Under the pieces are notes generated by a model, which searched no databases, was not told the origin of the DNA, and saw only the letters and a list, made by a program, of their open reading frames with translations. Below, piece by piece: positions 54,384 to 63,547 of a DNA stretch of 64,000 bases. The stretch is from contig NZ_CP113930.1 of assembly GCF_029392095.1 (NCBI RefSeq), positions 1,437,001 to 1,501,000 of the forward strand, written 5' to 3'. The DNA is from Lactobacillus sp. ESL0700 (lineage in GTDB: Bacteria > Bacillota > Bacilli > Lactobacillales > Lactobacillaceae). Every line of letters starts with the position of its first letter. Within the stretch, counting starts at the first letter, position 1. The translations under genes and the position numbers were made by a program.

Positions 54384-55277
54384 TTATTTTGATAGTAATG
54401 CCAAGCCAAAAATACAAATAATTAGTACAACATCGGCAACATGAATTTTTTCTTTTAAAGCAAAACTACCAAAAATAACACTGTATAAGTTAGTCATATT
54501 GAGAAAGACCCATGCAATCCCCGAATTCGGTGACGACGTTGCCAACGTATATGTCACCTGCGCTAGCAGTGTCAAAATTGCTCGCGCCGCATAAATCCAG
54601 AAAACTTGTTTAGTAAATTTCCCCAGCTTAAATTTAAGGCCATGATTTTTTACCAAAAAAGTGATAATTGTGATTATGCACCGAATATAAATCGTCGCAA
54701 TCGTAAAATAAATCAAATCAATTGGCTTTACCACGCCTTTAGTCAAAAGTGGTGAAAGAGCCGCCTGCACAATCAATAACGGGCCAATAACCATAAATGT
54801 TGTCAGCAAAGTCTTAACGCTTAATTCGCTATGCCGTTGTTTAAAAATAATGTAACAAACAACAATTATTGTTGAGACAATTGAAATCAAATAAGCTGAT
54901 TGACTAAAGTAGCCCATCGTCAAAAAGATTGCCACTGGAATAAACAGGTCTGTCATTTTACTCAAAACAATTGACTGCATAATTGTGACCTTTTTGAACA
55001 CGTAACTATAGCCGTAGGCAACTAACTGCGCAAGCAGGCCATAAATACCAATGTGCCACAGATATTCACCTGTTAATGTTGGCGCCGAAAACCGATTTAA
55101 CATCACAATTAACAGCACAGTTACGAGTGCTGTGCTGCACAAATTATTCAAAAAGTTAACATTAATTGAACTTTGCTTGCGATATCCCATTTGGTAACGG
55201 TCAATTACCGAAATAATGCCGCGTTAAAACGACGACACACACGCAAAAATAATTAACAAAAGATTACTAATAGCCAC
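54384..55277 (-). pseudogene. EamA-like membrane transporter interrupted by an in-frame TAA
   Basis: The intact part (54384-55190, 268 codons from ATG) encodes about eight or nine hydrophobic helices of an EamA/DMT-type transporter. Upstream, a strong GGAGGT site precedes GTG at 55277, which opens the frame MAISNLLLIIFACVSSF, then TAA at 55224-55226, then 11 codons in the same frame (starting RGIISVIDRYQ) before the ATG at 55190. The upstream part is exactly the missing first helix. So the gene has one nonsense codon; it is a pseudogene, or is expressed from the internal ATG as an N-terminally shortened protein. Confidence 0.7.
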
Positions 55278-55517
55278 TAGTCTACCTCCAAAATTGAAGA
55301 ATTTTCATTCTTCCACTTACTTTTTACCGATTCTGCTCCGTTAAAATGTTAATCATCACGCAAGATTTGCGGCCAAAGTAGTTTAAAGACTAAAGTGGTG
55401 TAATAATAGTACCAGCATCATGTACTAAAATTACTTAAGTATACTATCGTAACAAAAATTAGTTACTATTTTCAAGTTAATATTTAAAAAAGCGCTACTT
55501 TTACAATAATGCTTTGT

Positions 55518-56138
55518 TTATTTTTCAGTAATTGTAACTATATCATCATTAACCATTACTACCCCGTGATTACTAATCGTCTTTAAAGGCAAGCGGGAAG
55601 AATACTTGGCAAAAACTCGCTGCGACTTCCGTTTAAATGGAAAGCTTAAATAGTGCGGCAAAACATAAAAATCAACTAGGTTTAATGCGTGAAAATCATG
55701 TAAATTCGGGGCCTTTTTGGTGCTGTCCATCAAACTAATGTATTCAATATCAGGTGCCGTGATTGCGGCTCCGGCTGATTCGCCAAGATATAATTTACCG
55801 GCATTAACCTCGCGAATAATCAAGCGGTCAGCACCCGTTCGCTTCAATTCCTGCAGTAAATAAAAAGTATTGCCACCAGAAACATAAATTGCATCGGCAG
55901 CTTGCAGGCCGGTTGCAATTTCAGCAGCAGAAGCAACCGCTAGATCCAAAACATTAACCTGCATGCCCAAATAGTTTGCTAATAATTTACTTTCTGTCCG
56001 CACCATTGCATGATGGCCTCTTTCAACATTACTGGCCGTTGGAATGTACGCCACGTTTTTGCCGTGCAAATCACCCGCAAATTCGGGTAATAAATCACGA
56101 ACATTATTTAACATTGATGCTAAAAACAATTTTGCCAT
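55518..56138 (-). CDS. Peptidase E-like protein (type 1 glutamine amidotransferase fold, S51)
   Basis: A 206-residue cytoplasmic protein. The catalytic Ser is in LYLGESAGAAI, the S51 form of the nucleophile elbow, and IYVSGGNTFYLLQEL is a conserved family stretch. S51 enzymes cleave Asp-X dipeptides, but many members of this group are uncharacterised; the substrate here is unknown. It is preceded by a possible weak site and follows the ABC exporter gene by 23 bases. Confidence 0.75.
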   Translation of the reverse strand: MAKLFLASMLNNVRDLLPEFAGDLHGKNVAYIPTASNVERGHHAMVRTESKLLANYLGMQVNVLDLAVASAAEIATGLQAADAIYVSGGNTFYLLQELKRTGADRLIIREVNAGKLYLGESAGAAITAPDIEYISLMDSTKKAPNLHDFHALNLVDFYVLPHYLSFPFKRKSQRVFAKYSSRLPLKTISNHGVVMVNDDIVTITEK

Positions 56139-56161
56139 TATTTTCTATTCCCCCCAAGATT

Positions 56162-57730
56162 TTATTGGTAATCATTAAAGTCGATTACCTGATCATATTG
56201 CTTTAATTCATTTGCTTCATAATGATGGATCACCTCAACAAAAGTCAAGTCTGAATTAAGCAAATAATGGTGAATTTTATTCGCAGTTGCCCGATCAAGC
56301 GAAGCATTAATTTCATCTAACAACAGGATTGGCCGTTCAGCCAAAATCGCCCGCGCTAGTTCAATTCGCGCTAATTGACCGCCTGACAGCTGGTCGGCAT
56401 TCTCACCTAACTGGTAATCGAAACCTTTTTCTTGGACTATTTCATCTAACTGCAACATTGAACAAACTGCCTTAACTTTGGCCGCAGGAATTTCAGCTCC
56501 TAAAGTCAGGTTAAACCACAAATTATTCGCAAAAATCACTGGCGCTTGGCTGGCATAAGCAAATAAATCCGTGAGCTGCTCAATTGAATAATCTTGACCA
56601 TCAACTGAGATTTTAGCAGCTTGGCCAAACTTGCCAGACAATAGAAATTGGAACAAGGTTGACTTACCACTGCCCGATGGCCCAATAATTGCTATCTTTT
56701 GGCCCTTTTTAACTTCTAAATTAATGCCGTGAGCTAATTGCTGTTTTCTAGCTAAAGCAATTTGCGAAAAAGTAACTGCTTGCTTGAAGTCAGTTACTTT
56801 GGCCGGCTCGCTCTGTTCACCAAAAGATAAATATTGTTTAATCTTAGCCACAATATTTTTAGTCGTTGAAAAGTGATTGCGTTCTTGCATAATCGTTAAA
56901 ATTGGGTTCACAAATGAGTTAGACAGCTGCACAACCGCAAATAATGCTCCTAGTGTTGTCTGCCCCTTAACAATTAAGTAAATTCCGACCAAAATTGGCA
57001 CTAAAAATGTGCCAATTTCGGCAACAAGATTAACTAAAGCCTGTGAATTGTCATTTAGCAAATTCATCCGTGCTAATGCTTTTTCCAGTTGATTAACAAC
57101 TCGCTGGTTTTTAACAACACCACTTTGCTGGCGGCGATATAACCGCAAGGAGTCAGCTCCCGCCAGGAAGTTCTTAGTCTGGTTAACGTATTGCTCATTA
57201 GCATCAGTCCAAGAGTCTGATGCTTTTTGCAACGGCTTTTGGAAGAAACCGACAACAAACATTGGCACAGCTGATCCAACAAAGAACAGAATGGTGAGCA
57301 GCCAATTGATATAAAACGCGTAGCTTAAGGATAAAACCAGCATGCAGGAGCTCATCGCGATGTTAATTTCAGCACCGAACCGGTTAGTCTCAAGCAGTTT
57401 AAAGTCACTTGTCAAAAAACTTAACCCGGCTGAATTTTCTGCGCGCTCTTCGTGCAGCATCCCATTAAAAATCTTAGTTCTTAACGTACTGTTCGTTTGC
57501 CTAATTGCGTCATTTTTCAAATAATTGTAACCAAGCTTAGCACAAAAGACGACGAGAAAAAGGAGGCAAATTGTTACTAAAAATCGCGGCAGTTTTTGCA
57601 ACTGACCTGTTGTACCAATATTAACTAATGTGCCTGTCATATATGCCATCACGATATTTTCCGTGCTAGCAACAATCCCTAAAATGCACATTAAGACGAG
57701 CTTCGACTTGGAGTAGTATTTTATAATCAT
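56162..57730 (-). CDS. ABC exporter with fused permease and ATPase domains
   Basis: A 522-residue protein: membrane domain with about six helices (1-300) and ATPase domain (310-522). Walker A is GPSGSGKST, signature is LSGGQLARIELARAIL and Walker B is PILLLDEINASLD. The layout is of an MsbA/LmrA-type exporter. A homodimer is likely because only one gene is present. The substrate is unknown. AAGGAG precedes the ATG. It is co-directional with the peptidase-E-like gene. Confidence 0.83.
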   Translation of the reverse strand: MIIKYYSKSKLVLMCILGIVASTENIVMAYMTGTLVNIGTTGQLQKLPRFLVTICLLFLVVFCAKLGYNYLKNDAIRQTNSTLRTKIFNGMLHEERAENSAGLSFLTSDFKLLETNRFGAEINIAMSSCMLVLSLSYAFYINWLLTILFFVGSAVPMFVVGFFQKPLQKASDSWTDANEQYVNQTKNFLAGADSLRLYRRQQSGVVKNQRVVNQLEKALARMNLLNDNSQALVNLVAEIGTFLVPILVGIYLIVKGQTTLGALFAVVQLSNSFVNPILTIMQERNHFSTTKNIVAKIKQYLSFGEQSEPAKVTDFKQAVTFSQIALARKQQLAHGINLEVKKGQKIAIIGPSGSGKSTLFQFLLSGKFGQAAKISVDGQDYSIEQLTDLFAYASQAPVIFANNLWFNLTLGAEIPAAKVKAVCSMLQLDEIVQEKGFDYQLGENADQLSGGQLARIELARAILAERPILLLDEINASLDRATANKIHHYLLNSDLTFVEVIHHYEANELKQYDQVIDFNDYQ

Positions 57731-57857
57731 GAGTTCTCCTTCAAATAATTAACCTTAAATAAATCTCTTTAAGTTAATTAAAATCTTTTTCTCAGTTAAG
57801 ACAATAGTTCCTGTCCAAGTGGTCGCTCATCATGACTAAGTGGTCGTTTTTGCGTAT

Positions 57858-57889
57858 TAAAAAAACGTTGAATTTCTTCAACGTTTATT
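57858..57889 (-). terminator. Terminator of the galK-galT operon
   Basis: On the minus strand AAACGTTGAA pairs with TTCAACGTTT around GAAA and is followed by a T run, next to the galT stop. Confidence 0.75.
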
Positions 57890-57893
57890 TACT

Positions 57894-59369
57894 CTAGTTT
57901 AAGTCAACGCTCTGAGCAAAGCGCATGAACGCCGCTTGTCCGTCCTTTGTTTGCTTGAAGACGCCCGCATCTGCAAGCACTCTCGCAAAGACTTTACCAA
58001 GTTCTGCCTGCAAAATTGCATCAACATTAGCTGCTGTAATAGAATTTTGTGCTTTAATCTGTTCGGCCCACGGTAAATGCATCGCTGCAATCTTGTTCTT
58101 TTCACCTAGCAGAAACTTCCGCACTTCTTGCATCTCCGGCTCAAGCCGGGGTGGCAAAATCGCTAACCCCATCACTTCGATTAAACCAATATTTTCTTTT
58201 TTAATATGTTGGACGTCTTGATGAGGATGAAAAATACCATCAGGATATTTATCCGAAGTTTGATTATCACGTAATACTAAGTCCAGTACTAACTGGTCGC
58301 CTTGCTTATGCGCAATTGGTGTAATCGTGTGGTGCGGCGTCTCACCAGTAAATGCCCGAACATCGACTTGTTCATCGCTATAATCACGCCATGCCTGCAA
58401 AATTTTGTTAGCCAGTGCAACCAATTGCTGTTTATTCTGACTGCGTAAGCGAATGACGGACATCGGCCACTTAACAATTCCAGCTGTAACATCATCAAAG
58501 CCAGCAAAATTAAGCTCAGTCTTCACCTTGGCTTTCATCATTGCAAAACTGTGACGACCACCTTGATAATGCTCATGAGCAAGAATCGAACCACCAACAA
58601 TTGGCAAATCGGCGTTACTCCCAGCAAAATATCCCGGAAATTGTTCAATAATATTAAGTAGTCTCACAAACGTTTTTTCCGAAATTTTCATTCCTTCGTG
58701 TTTAGCAGAAAGGAAAATACAGTGCTCATTAAAATAAGCATAAGGCGAATACTGAAAACCCCAGACCTCATCGCCAATCTTAAAGCGAATAATCCGATGA
58801 TTACTGCGGGCAGGATAATTAACTCGGCCTAAATAGCCCTCATTCTCCTTGCACAATTGACATAAAGGATACCCTGTTGCCTTTACCTTCTTAGCCGCCG
58901 CAATTGCCCGCGGGTCCTTTTCTGGCTTAGACAGGTTAATCGTGATTTCTAAATCGCCAAATTCACTAGGAGTGACAAAGTAAATATTTTTAGCAATTGC
59001 GCGCGTTTTGATATAGTCACTGCGTTTACTCAATTGATAAAAGTCGGCAAGCGCCTGTTCCGGCTTGTCCTGATATGTCTGCCAAAAGTTGCGGTTAACA
59101 ACGCTCGGACGCGGCACCAGCAAGTTCATTAACTGGGCCCCTAAAACGTCTTGCTCGTTGAGAGTTGGACCACAATTACCATTTTTCAAAGCGACGGCAA
59201 CTAGTTCGTCCTTTAAATCAATTAGTTCTGTACTTGTTGTCGTCAATTCACGGGCATCATCGCCGACTAACGCTAACACTTGATTAACTAAATAAATCTG
59301 ATCTAGTTCTGTAGCATCACCTGCAGCAATTACTTGCGTAACAAATTGATCAACTAAATTTGTTTGCAT
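57894..59369 (-). CDS. galT: UTP--hexose-1-phosphate uridylyltransferase (GalT, family 2)
   Basis: A 491-residue Leloir-pathway enzyme that transfers UMP from UDP-glucose to galactose-1-phosphate. It is of the Firmicutes-type family 2, about 490 residues, with the family signature [18 protein letters not shown] rather than the HPH motif of family 1. It follows galK by 21 bases, so the two form one unit; galM and galE are not in the window. Confidence 0.93.
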   Translation of the reverse strand: MQTNLVDQFVTQVIAAGDATELDQIYLVNQVLALVGDDARELTTTSTELIDLKDELVAVALKNGNCGPTLNEQDVLGAQLMNLLVPRPSVVNRNFWQTYQDKPEQALADFYQLSKRSDYIKTRAIAKNIYFVTPSEFGDLEITINLSKPEKDPRAIAAAKKVKATGYPLCQLCKENEGYLGRVNYPARSNHRIIRFKIGDEVWGFQYSPYAYFNEHCIFLSAKHEGMKISEKTFVRLLNIIEQFPGYFAGSNADLPIVGGSILAHEHYQGGRHSFAMMKAKVKTELNFAGFDDVTAGIVKWPMSVIRLRSQNKQQLVALANKILQAWRDYSDEQVDVRAFTGETPHHTITPIAHKQGDQLVLDLVLRDNQTSDKYPDGIFHPHQDVQHIKKENIGLIEVMGLAILPPRLEPEMQEVRKFLLGEKNKIAAMHLPWAEQIKAQNSITAANVDAILQAELGKVFARVLADAGVFKQTKDGQAAFMRFAQSVDLN

Positions 59370-59390
59370 TTTTTACATTCCCATCACTAA

Positions 59391-60578
59391 CTACTTTAAG
59401 ACCTTGGCACCATCTGCAGTTTCAGCAAGATAAAACGATGGCGCGTAGCCAATCACTTGCTCATATACAGTGCCGACACTTTGCTTAAATGCTTCCACAT
59501 CTTTTTTATTAACCAGCGCAATTGCACAGCCGCCAAAACCAGCACCTGTCATTCTTGCACCTAATACGCCTGGCTGCTGCCATGCGGTATGAACAAGCGT
59601 ATCCAGTTCCTTACCTGTAACCTCATAATCGTTTTCTAGAGATACATGCGAAGCATTAATTAGCCGCCCAAATTGTGCCAAGTCGCCTTTTTGCAACGCC
59701 TGTTCAGCGTATAATGTCCGCTCGTTTTCCCAAACTGCATGGCGCGCTCTCTTGAGCAGTGTTTCTGAAGATAGCAGCGAACTATATTGGTCCAAGGTTC
59801 TGCTATCAAGCTCGCCTAAAGATTTAATATTTAATCCTTTTTGTAAGTCATGAAGTGCCTGTTCACACTCACTTCTGCGCTCATTATATTTGGAATCTGC
59901 TAGTTCACGCCGCTTATTCGTGTTCATAATGACAATGACATTATCTTGCAAATTGAGGGGCACCATACTGTAGTCTAGAGTATTGGTATCAAGTAAGATT
60001 GCCTGATTTTGCTTACTCATCGCTACTGCAAATTGGTCCATAATTCCTGAATTTACGCCAATGAAGTCATTCTCAGTTGAAACACCCATCTTGACAAGAT
60101 CAAGCGCACTAAAGTCGAGGTCAAACTGATCTTTCAAAATCACGCCGATTAACATTTCCAGAGCAGCTGACGAAGACAAGCCCGCACCGTCGGGAATGTT
60201 GCCGTCGATATAAATATTTAAGCCATGCGTAATTTGCGCACCTTTAGTTAATAAAAAGTGCATCATCCCTTTAGCATAGTTAGTCCAAGAATCCTCTTTG
60301 ACAAAATGGAGGTCATTCAGGTCAACATCAATTATGCCCAGCTCCGCAAAACTGGTAGAGTAAAGACGAAATGTCTGGTCATCGCGGGCACTTACAGCAC
60401 CATATATTCCCAAGGTAATTGCACATGGAAATACATGACCACCATTATAGTCAGTATGCTCACCGATTAAATTAATTCTACCTGGGGAAAAATAATAACC
60501 CTTAGGGTTTTCATGATATATTTCAGTAAACTTATCTTTTAATTCTTCTTTTTGCATTTTCATTCTATCTGCTTTCAT
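59391..60578 (-). CDS. galK: Galactokinase
   Basis: A GHMP kinase of 395 residues that phosphorylates galactose at C1. [20 protein letters not shown] is the galactokinase signature, [13 protein letters not shown] is the ATP-binding motif 2 and [17 protein letters not shown] is motif 3. The ATG at 60578 is chosen from spacing to GGAAGC; ATGs at 60563 and 60557 and a TTG at 60593 are alternatives. It is the first gene of galKT, with a promoter and cre-like site just upstream. Confidence 0.93.
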   Translation of the reverse strand: MKADRMKMQKEELKDKFTEIYHENPKGYYFSPGRINLIGEHTDYNGGHVFPCAITLGIYGAVSARDDQTFRLYSTSFAELGIIDVDLNDLHFVKEDSWTNYAKGMMHFLLTKGAQITHGLNIYIDGNIPDGAGLSSSAALEMLIGVILKDQFDLDFSALDLVKMGVSTENDFIGVNSGIMDQFAVAMSKQNQAILLDTNTLDYSMVPLNLQDNVIVIMNTNKRRELADSKYNERRSECEQALHDLQKGLNIKSLGELDSRTLDQYSSLLSSETLLKRARHAVWENERTLYAEQALQKGDLAQFGRLINASHVSLENDYEVTGKELDTLVHTAWQQPGVLGARMTGAGFGGCAIALVNKKDVEAFKQSVGTVYEQVIGYAPSFYLAETADGAKVLK

Positions 60579-60593
60579 AAAAAACGCTTCCAA
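60579..60593 (-). promoter_or_regulatory. Possible cre (CcpA site) at the galK start
   Basis: The minus strand reads TTGGAAGCGTTTTTT, matching WTGNAANCGNWNNCW at all but one position. It lies immediately downstream of the probable -10, where CcpA binding would block transcription. Glucose repression of galactose genes is well known; the site itself is only predicted. Confidence 0.4.
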
Positions 60594-60608
60594 AAGTATT
60601 ACTATCTT

Positions 60609-60636
60609 ATTGTACTATTTTTTATGGCTTCAGCAA
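60609..60636 (-). promoter_or_regulatory. Probable galK promoter
   Basis: On the minus strand TTGCTG (60636-60631) and TACAAT (60614-60609) are 16 bases apart. Confidence 0.5.
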
Positions 60637-60677
60637 ATTTAAATTAATAAAATTTAAATGGCAAAACTAAGTGAACG

Positions 60678-61508
60678 TTAGTCAATCGTGATGTCGCCAG
60701 TTGAAGAATCAACCTTAAGCGTTGCTTTACTACCGGAGTAATTTTTAATCAAATGATCGTCTACATCATCGCCAAAATACTCAATGTCCCCCGTATCGAC
60801 TGACAAATGATATGTCATCTTCTTAGTGGCATCGTCTAGAGTAAAATCACCAGTATCTAATGAGAATGAATTATTACCTAATAAGCGCGACGTAGAAATA
60901 TCCACATCACCAGTATCAGTATCACCAATGACATTTTTTAGTTGACTAGCATCAATCTCAATGTCACCTGTATCACTCGACAGCTTGCATTCATTTGCAG
61001 TGATGCGGTTAAAGTCAATATCACCGGTATCAGAATCAACTACGATCTTTTGCAACTGTAAATTATTTAACTCCAAATCACTTGTACTTGTTTGCGCAGC
61101 AATTTTAGTAAGTGAATTCTTGTCTGGAACTGTTATTTCGACCCGATATTTAGCAGTTAGGTGCTTGCCATTAATTGATATGCTACCAATATTGAAAAAG
61201 TGATTGTGCAGCTGCCCATGCTGAGTAACCACTAATTCACTATTCTTGACATTAGTGGTAATTCTACTCTTCTGATTATCGCTAATCTTTACTTGATATT
61301 TCTTACCTTGTCGAATACTGACATCAGCTACATCAACATCCACTTTGACTTTAGTAAATTTTTGCGGATAAACTATTCTGGTTTTAGTTGGTTGACTATT
61401 CGCCTTACTTGAAGTACTCCCGCGATGTCCCAAATAAATAACGGCACCCAGCAGAACCACGATTAGACAAATTACTAAAGTAACGATTGCTTTTTTATTT
61501 TTCTTCAT
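60678..61508 (-). CDS. DUF4097-family putative surface/adhesin-like protein
   Basis: A 276-residue protein with one N-terminal transmembrane helix or uncleaved signal (about residues 8-25) and a beta-solenoid-like external part in which DTGDI / STGDI-type motifs recur (SSDTGDIEID, DTDTGDVDIS, SLDTGDFTLD, SVDTGDIEYF, SSTGDITID). This repeat is the hallmark of DUF4097. Function unknown. A TTG at 61517 is an alternative start with better spacing to AAAGGG. Confidence 0.8.
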   Translation of the reverse strand: MKKNKKAIVTLVICLIVVLLGAVIYLGHRGSTSSKANSQPTKTRIVYPQKFTKVKVDVDVADVSIRQGKKYQVKISDNQKSRITTNVKNSELVVTQHGQLHNHFFNIGSISINGKHLTAKYRVEITVPDKNSLTKIAAQTSTSDLELNNLQLQKIVVDSDTGDIDFNRITANECKLSSDTGDIEIDASQLKNVIGDTDTGDVDISTSRLLGNNSFSLDTGDFTLDDATKKMTYHLSVDTGDIEYFGDDVDDHLIKNYSGSKATLKVDSSTGDITID

Positions 61509-61601
61509 CTTTCTCAATTTTCCCTTTCTGTGCATACTAGTATGCTAATACACTAAATAATTTTAATTTATTAATATTATTTAGTCAACCTAATTTTGCC
61601 T

Positions 61602-61636
61602 ACAAAAAAAGACGCCACACCTAAATGTAACGTCTA
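61602..61636 (-). terminator. Terminator of the P-loop kinase-like gene
   Basis: On the minus strand AGACG pairs with CGTCT around an interior with ACA/TGT pairing, followed by seven T. Confidence 0.6.
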
Positions 61637-61641
61637 TTAGA

Positions 61642-62577
61642 CTACCAAATATGCAACAAACGATCTGAGTGTAATTTACTCAAATTAAATTGGTGCACAT
61701 GTTGCGGTCTGCTCTGTGGTACTTTGTGCATAAAATCAGCTAGATTAACCAATCCCGTTGAATACGTCCACACACCTTTGACCTTTTTAATCGGATCCAG
61801 CAACTCATTTCTGATCGGATACGCTGAAATTAGAAAGTGTTTGTGATGAAACTTGAACACAAAATATGGTAAGCGAAATTCCTTAATAACTTCTTCTTCC
61901 GTTTTACCGATTGTAATCACGTTGCGGTAAGTACCGTACTTTTCTGTAAACCGATCATTAAAGGAAAAGTAAAAATTAGAAATATGCACATGCGGAAAAT
62001 CTGCCTCCGCAACTTTATCTGGGACAGCAATTACATGTGCAAAATGATCTAAATCGCTCTCCTTTTGTGACAACACATTGCCCATCTGATTAGGATTAAC
62101 CACGTGCGCCCATTCAGGCACCTGCCAATTATCCTTGTAGGTCAAGTACATTTCTCGAACCACATCTGGCTTGACCCAATCATATTGCCGGCGCACTTGA
62201 TTACGATTAAGCAAGTTACGCAAGCTCTTGTGGTACATTAAATCAACGACGAATAATTCATAACGATAACGCTCAACCCAAGGCTTATAGTGTTCAATAC
62301 TATCAGAAACAACATGGGTACTATCAACAATTACCGTTTCGCCGCGCTTCATCTTTTCTTCTACGAGGTAGTCAACTAACCGCTCTGTTTGCTTATTCGC
62401 ATAGCGCGGAATTACTTGATGTAAGCAATCGGTATCTTCTTCATAAAAATAGGTTAAGTTCGCCAATAATAATCTAATTTGATCACGACTAATCGCGTAT
62501 GGTTGTAAGTGATGGCGAGCAATGAATGAAGATTTACCGGAGCCGGGTGCGCCTCGTAATAAAAATATTTTACGCAT
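61642..62577 (-). CDS. P-loop kinase-like protein (polynucleotide-kinase-like N-terminal domain)
   Basis: A 311-residue protein. The N-terminal domain (about 1-165) has Walker A GAPGSGKSS, RDQIRLLLANL and DSTHVVSDSIEHYKPWVERY, the pattern of small P-loop kinases of the T4 Pnk/AAA_33 type. The C-terminal half (about 180-311) is a separate domain rich in aromatic residues (ISNFYFSFNDRFTEKYG, VWTYSTGLVNLADF) that I do not recognise. RNA repair or nucleotide kinase activity is possible. It lies between the DUF4097 gene and the mutase gene. Confidence 0.7.
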   Translation of the reverse strand: MRKIFLLRGAPGSGKSSFIARHHLQPYAISRDQIRLLLANLTYFYEEDTDCLHQVIPRYANKQTERLVDYLVEEKMKRGETVIVDSTHVVSDSIEHYKPWVERYRYELFVVDLMYHKSLRNLLNRNQVRRQYDWVKPDVVREMYLTYKDNWQVPEWAHVVNPNQMGNVLSQKESDLDHFAHVIAVPDKVAEADFPHVHISNFYFSFNDRFTEKYGTYRNVITIGKTEEEVIKEFRLPYFVFKFHHKHFLISAYPIRNELLDPIKKVKGVWTYSTGLVNLADFMHKVPQSRPQHVHQFNLSKLHSDRLLHIW

Positions 62578-62681
62578 GCCTTTTACTCCAAACTAAGAAT
62601 GTAAAACTTATATAGTATCGTAATAAATTTTAACATACATCTGCCAAATTCCTTAATCAGAACTAAAAGCAATCTTAAAAT

Positions 62682-63356
62682 TTAGCGTAAAATTTGTTTA
62701 TCAACAATTTGTAAACGATCATCCAAGGTATAGCTAATTGGCTCTGCATTAGGAACTTCTACCTGCACAATGTCGTGGTCATTAATTTCTTCCATTTTTT
62801 TAATTAAGGCGCGCAGACTTGATCCGTGAGCAACAATTAATTGGTCCTCACCGTTTTTCAATCTACTTGCAACTTCATTATTATAGTATGGCAATAAGCG
62901 CTGTTGCGTCTGATATAAGCTCTCAGCAAGCGGCAGGCGGTGCAAGTCACAGGTATTGTAACGGCGATCTGTAATCTTTTTCCCCTCTGGCGGAATTGAA
63001 TAAAAGCCGCGGCGCCACTCTAGAATTTGCTGCTTACCATAAATTTGGCGGGACAAATCCTTATTGATGCCACGGAGTTTGCCGTAATGCCGCTCATTCA
63101 GTCGCCAAGTTTTGGTAATTGGTAAATACAGAAAATGACAAACATCAGCCACAACATTTGCAGTCACAATTGCCCGCGATAAAACCGAAGTATGAATATG
63201 TGTTGGTGCAAAGTCAGGAATTTGCTTAATTAGTTCACCAGCATGCCTTGCTTGTGCCCTGCCCTTAGCAGTCAGTGGCACATCGTTCCACCCAGTGTAG
63301 ACATTGGCCGAATTGGCCGTGCTTTCACCATGTCTAACTAAAACTAACTTGACCAT
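62682..63356 (-). CDS. 2,3-bisphosphoglycerate-dependent phosphoglycerate mutase-like protein
   Basis: A 224-residue histidine phosphatase-fold protein. LVLVRHGES is the phosphohistidine motif, LNERHYGKLRGINKDL the GpmA-type substrate loop, and IVAHGSSLRALIKKME carries the second His. It resembles GpmA but is more divergent than expected for the housekeeping copy, so it is probably an additional paralogue. It starts immediately after the stop of the small membrane protein gene (TAGATG), so the two are coupled. Confidence 0.8.
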   Translation of the reverse strand: MVKLVLVRHGESTANSANVYTGWNDVPLTAKGRAQARHAGELIKQIPDFAPTHIHTSVLSRAIVTANVVADVCHFLYLPITKTWRLNERHYGKLRGINKDLSRQIYGKQQILEWRRGFYSIPPEGKKITDRRYNTCDLHRLPLAESLYQTQQRLLPYYNNEVASRLKNGEDQLIVAHGSSLRALIKKMEEINDHDIVQVEVPNAEPISYTLDDRLQIVDKQILR

Positions 63357-63536
63357 CTACTTGACCCAGTGCAAAATCATCATTGCAATGCCACCGATGA
63401 CAAAAATAATTCCTAAAATCATAAAGGCTGTTGTGCCGCCTCCGCGCTGATTATGCCGGCGACGATTATATGAATACGCCATGTCGTAAAGTCCGACAAT
63501 CAAAACAATAATGGCTGTAAAAAGACTAACTTTCAT
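63357..63536 (-). CDS. Small membrane protein, 59 residues
   Basis: Too short for most gene finders. It begins MKVSLFTAIIVLIVGLYDMA (first helix), then a basic stretch YNRRRHNQRGGG, then a second helix (about residues 36-55) and ends MMILHWVK. It is flanked with no gap by the mutase gene downstream and 11 bases by the cation-efflux gene upstream, so it is part of a three-gene unit. Function unknown. Confidence 0.65.
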   Translation of the reverse strand: MKVSLFTAIIVLIVGLYDMAYSYNRRRHNQRGGGTTAFMILGIIFVIGGIAMMILHWVK

Positions 63537-63547
63537 TTCTATTTCCC

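Noticed and set aside
55278-55517. Possible riboswitch upstream of the EamA-like gene
   Set aside because: The 240-bp spacer has a small hairpin (GAAGAATGAAAATTCTTC) near the ribosome-binding site, but no T-box, SAM or other known aptamer core that I could recognise.
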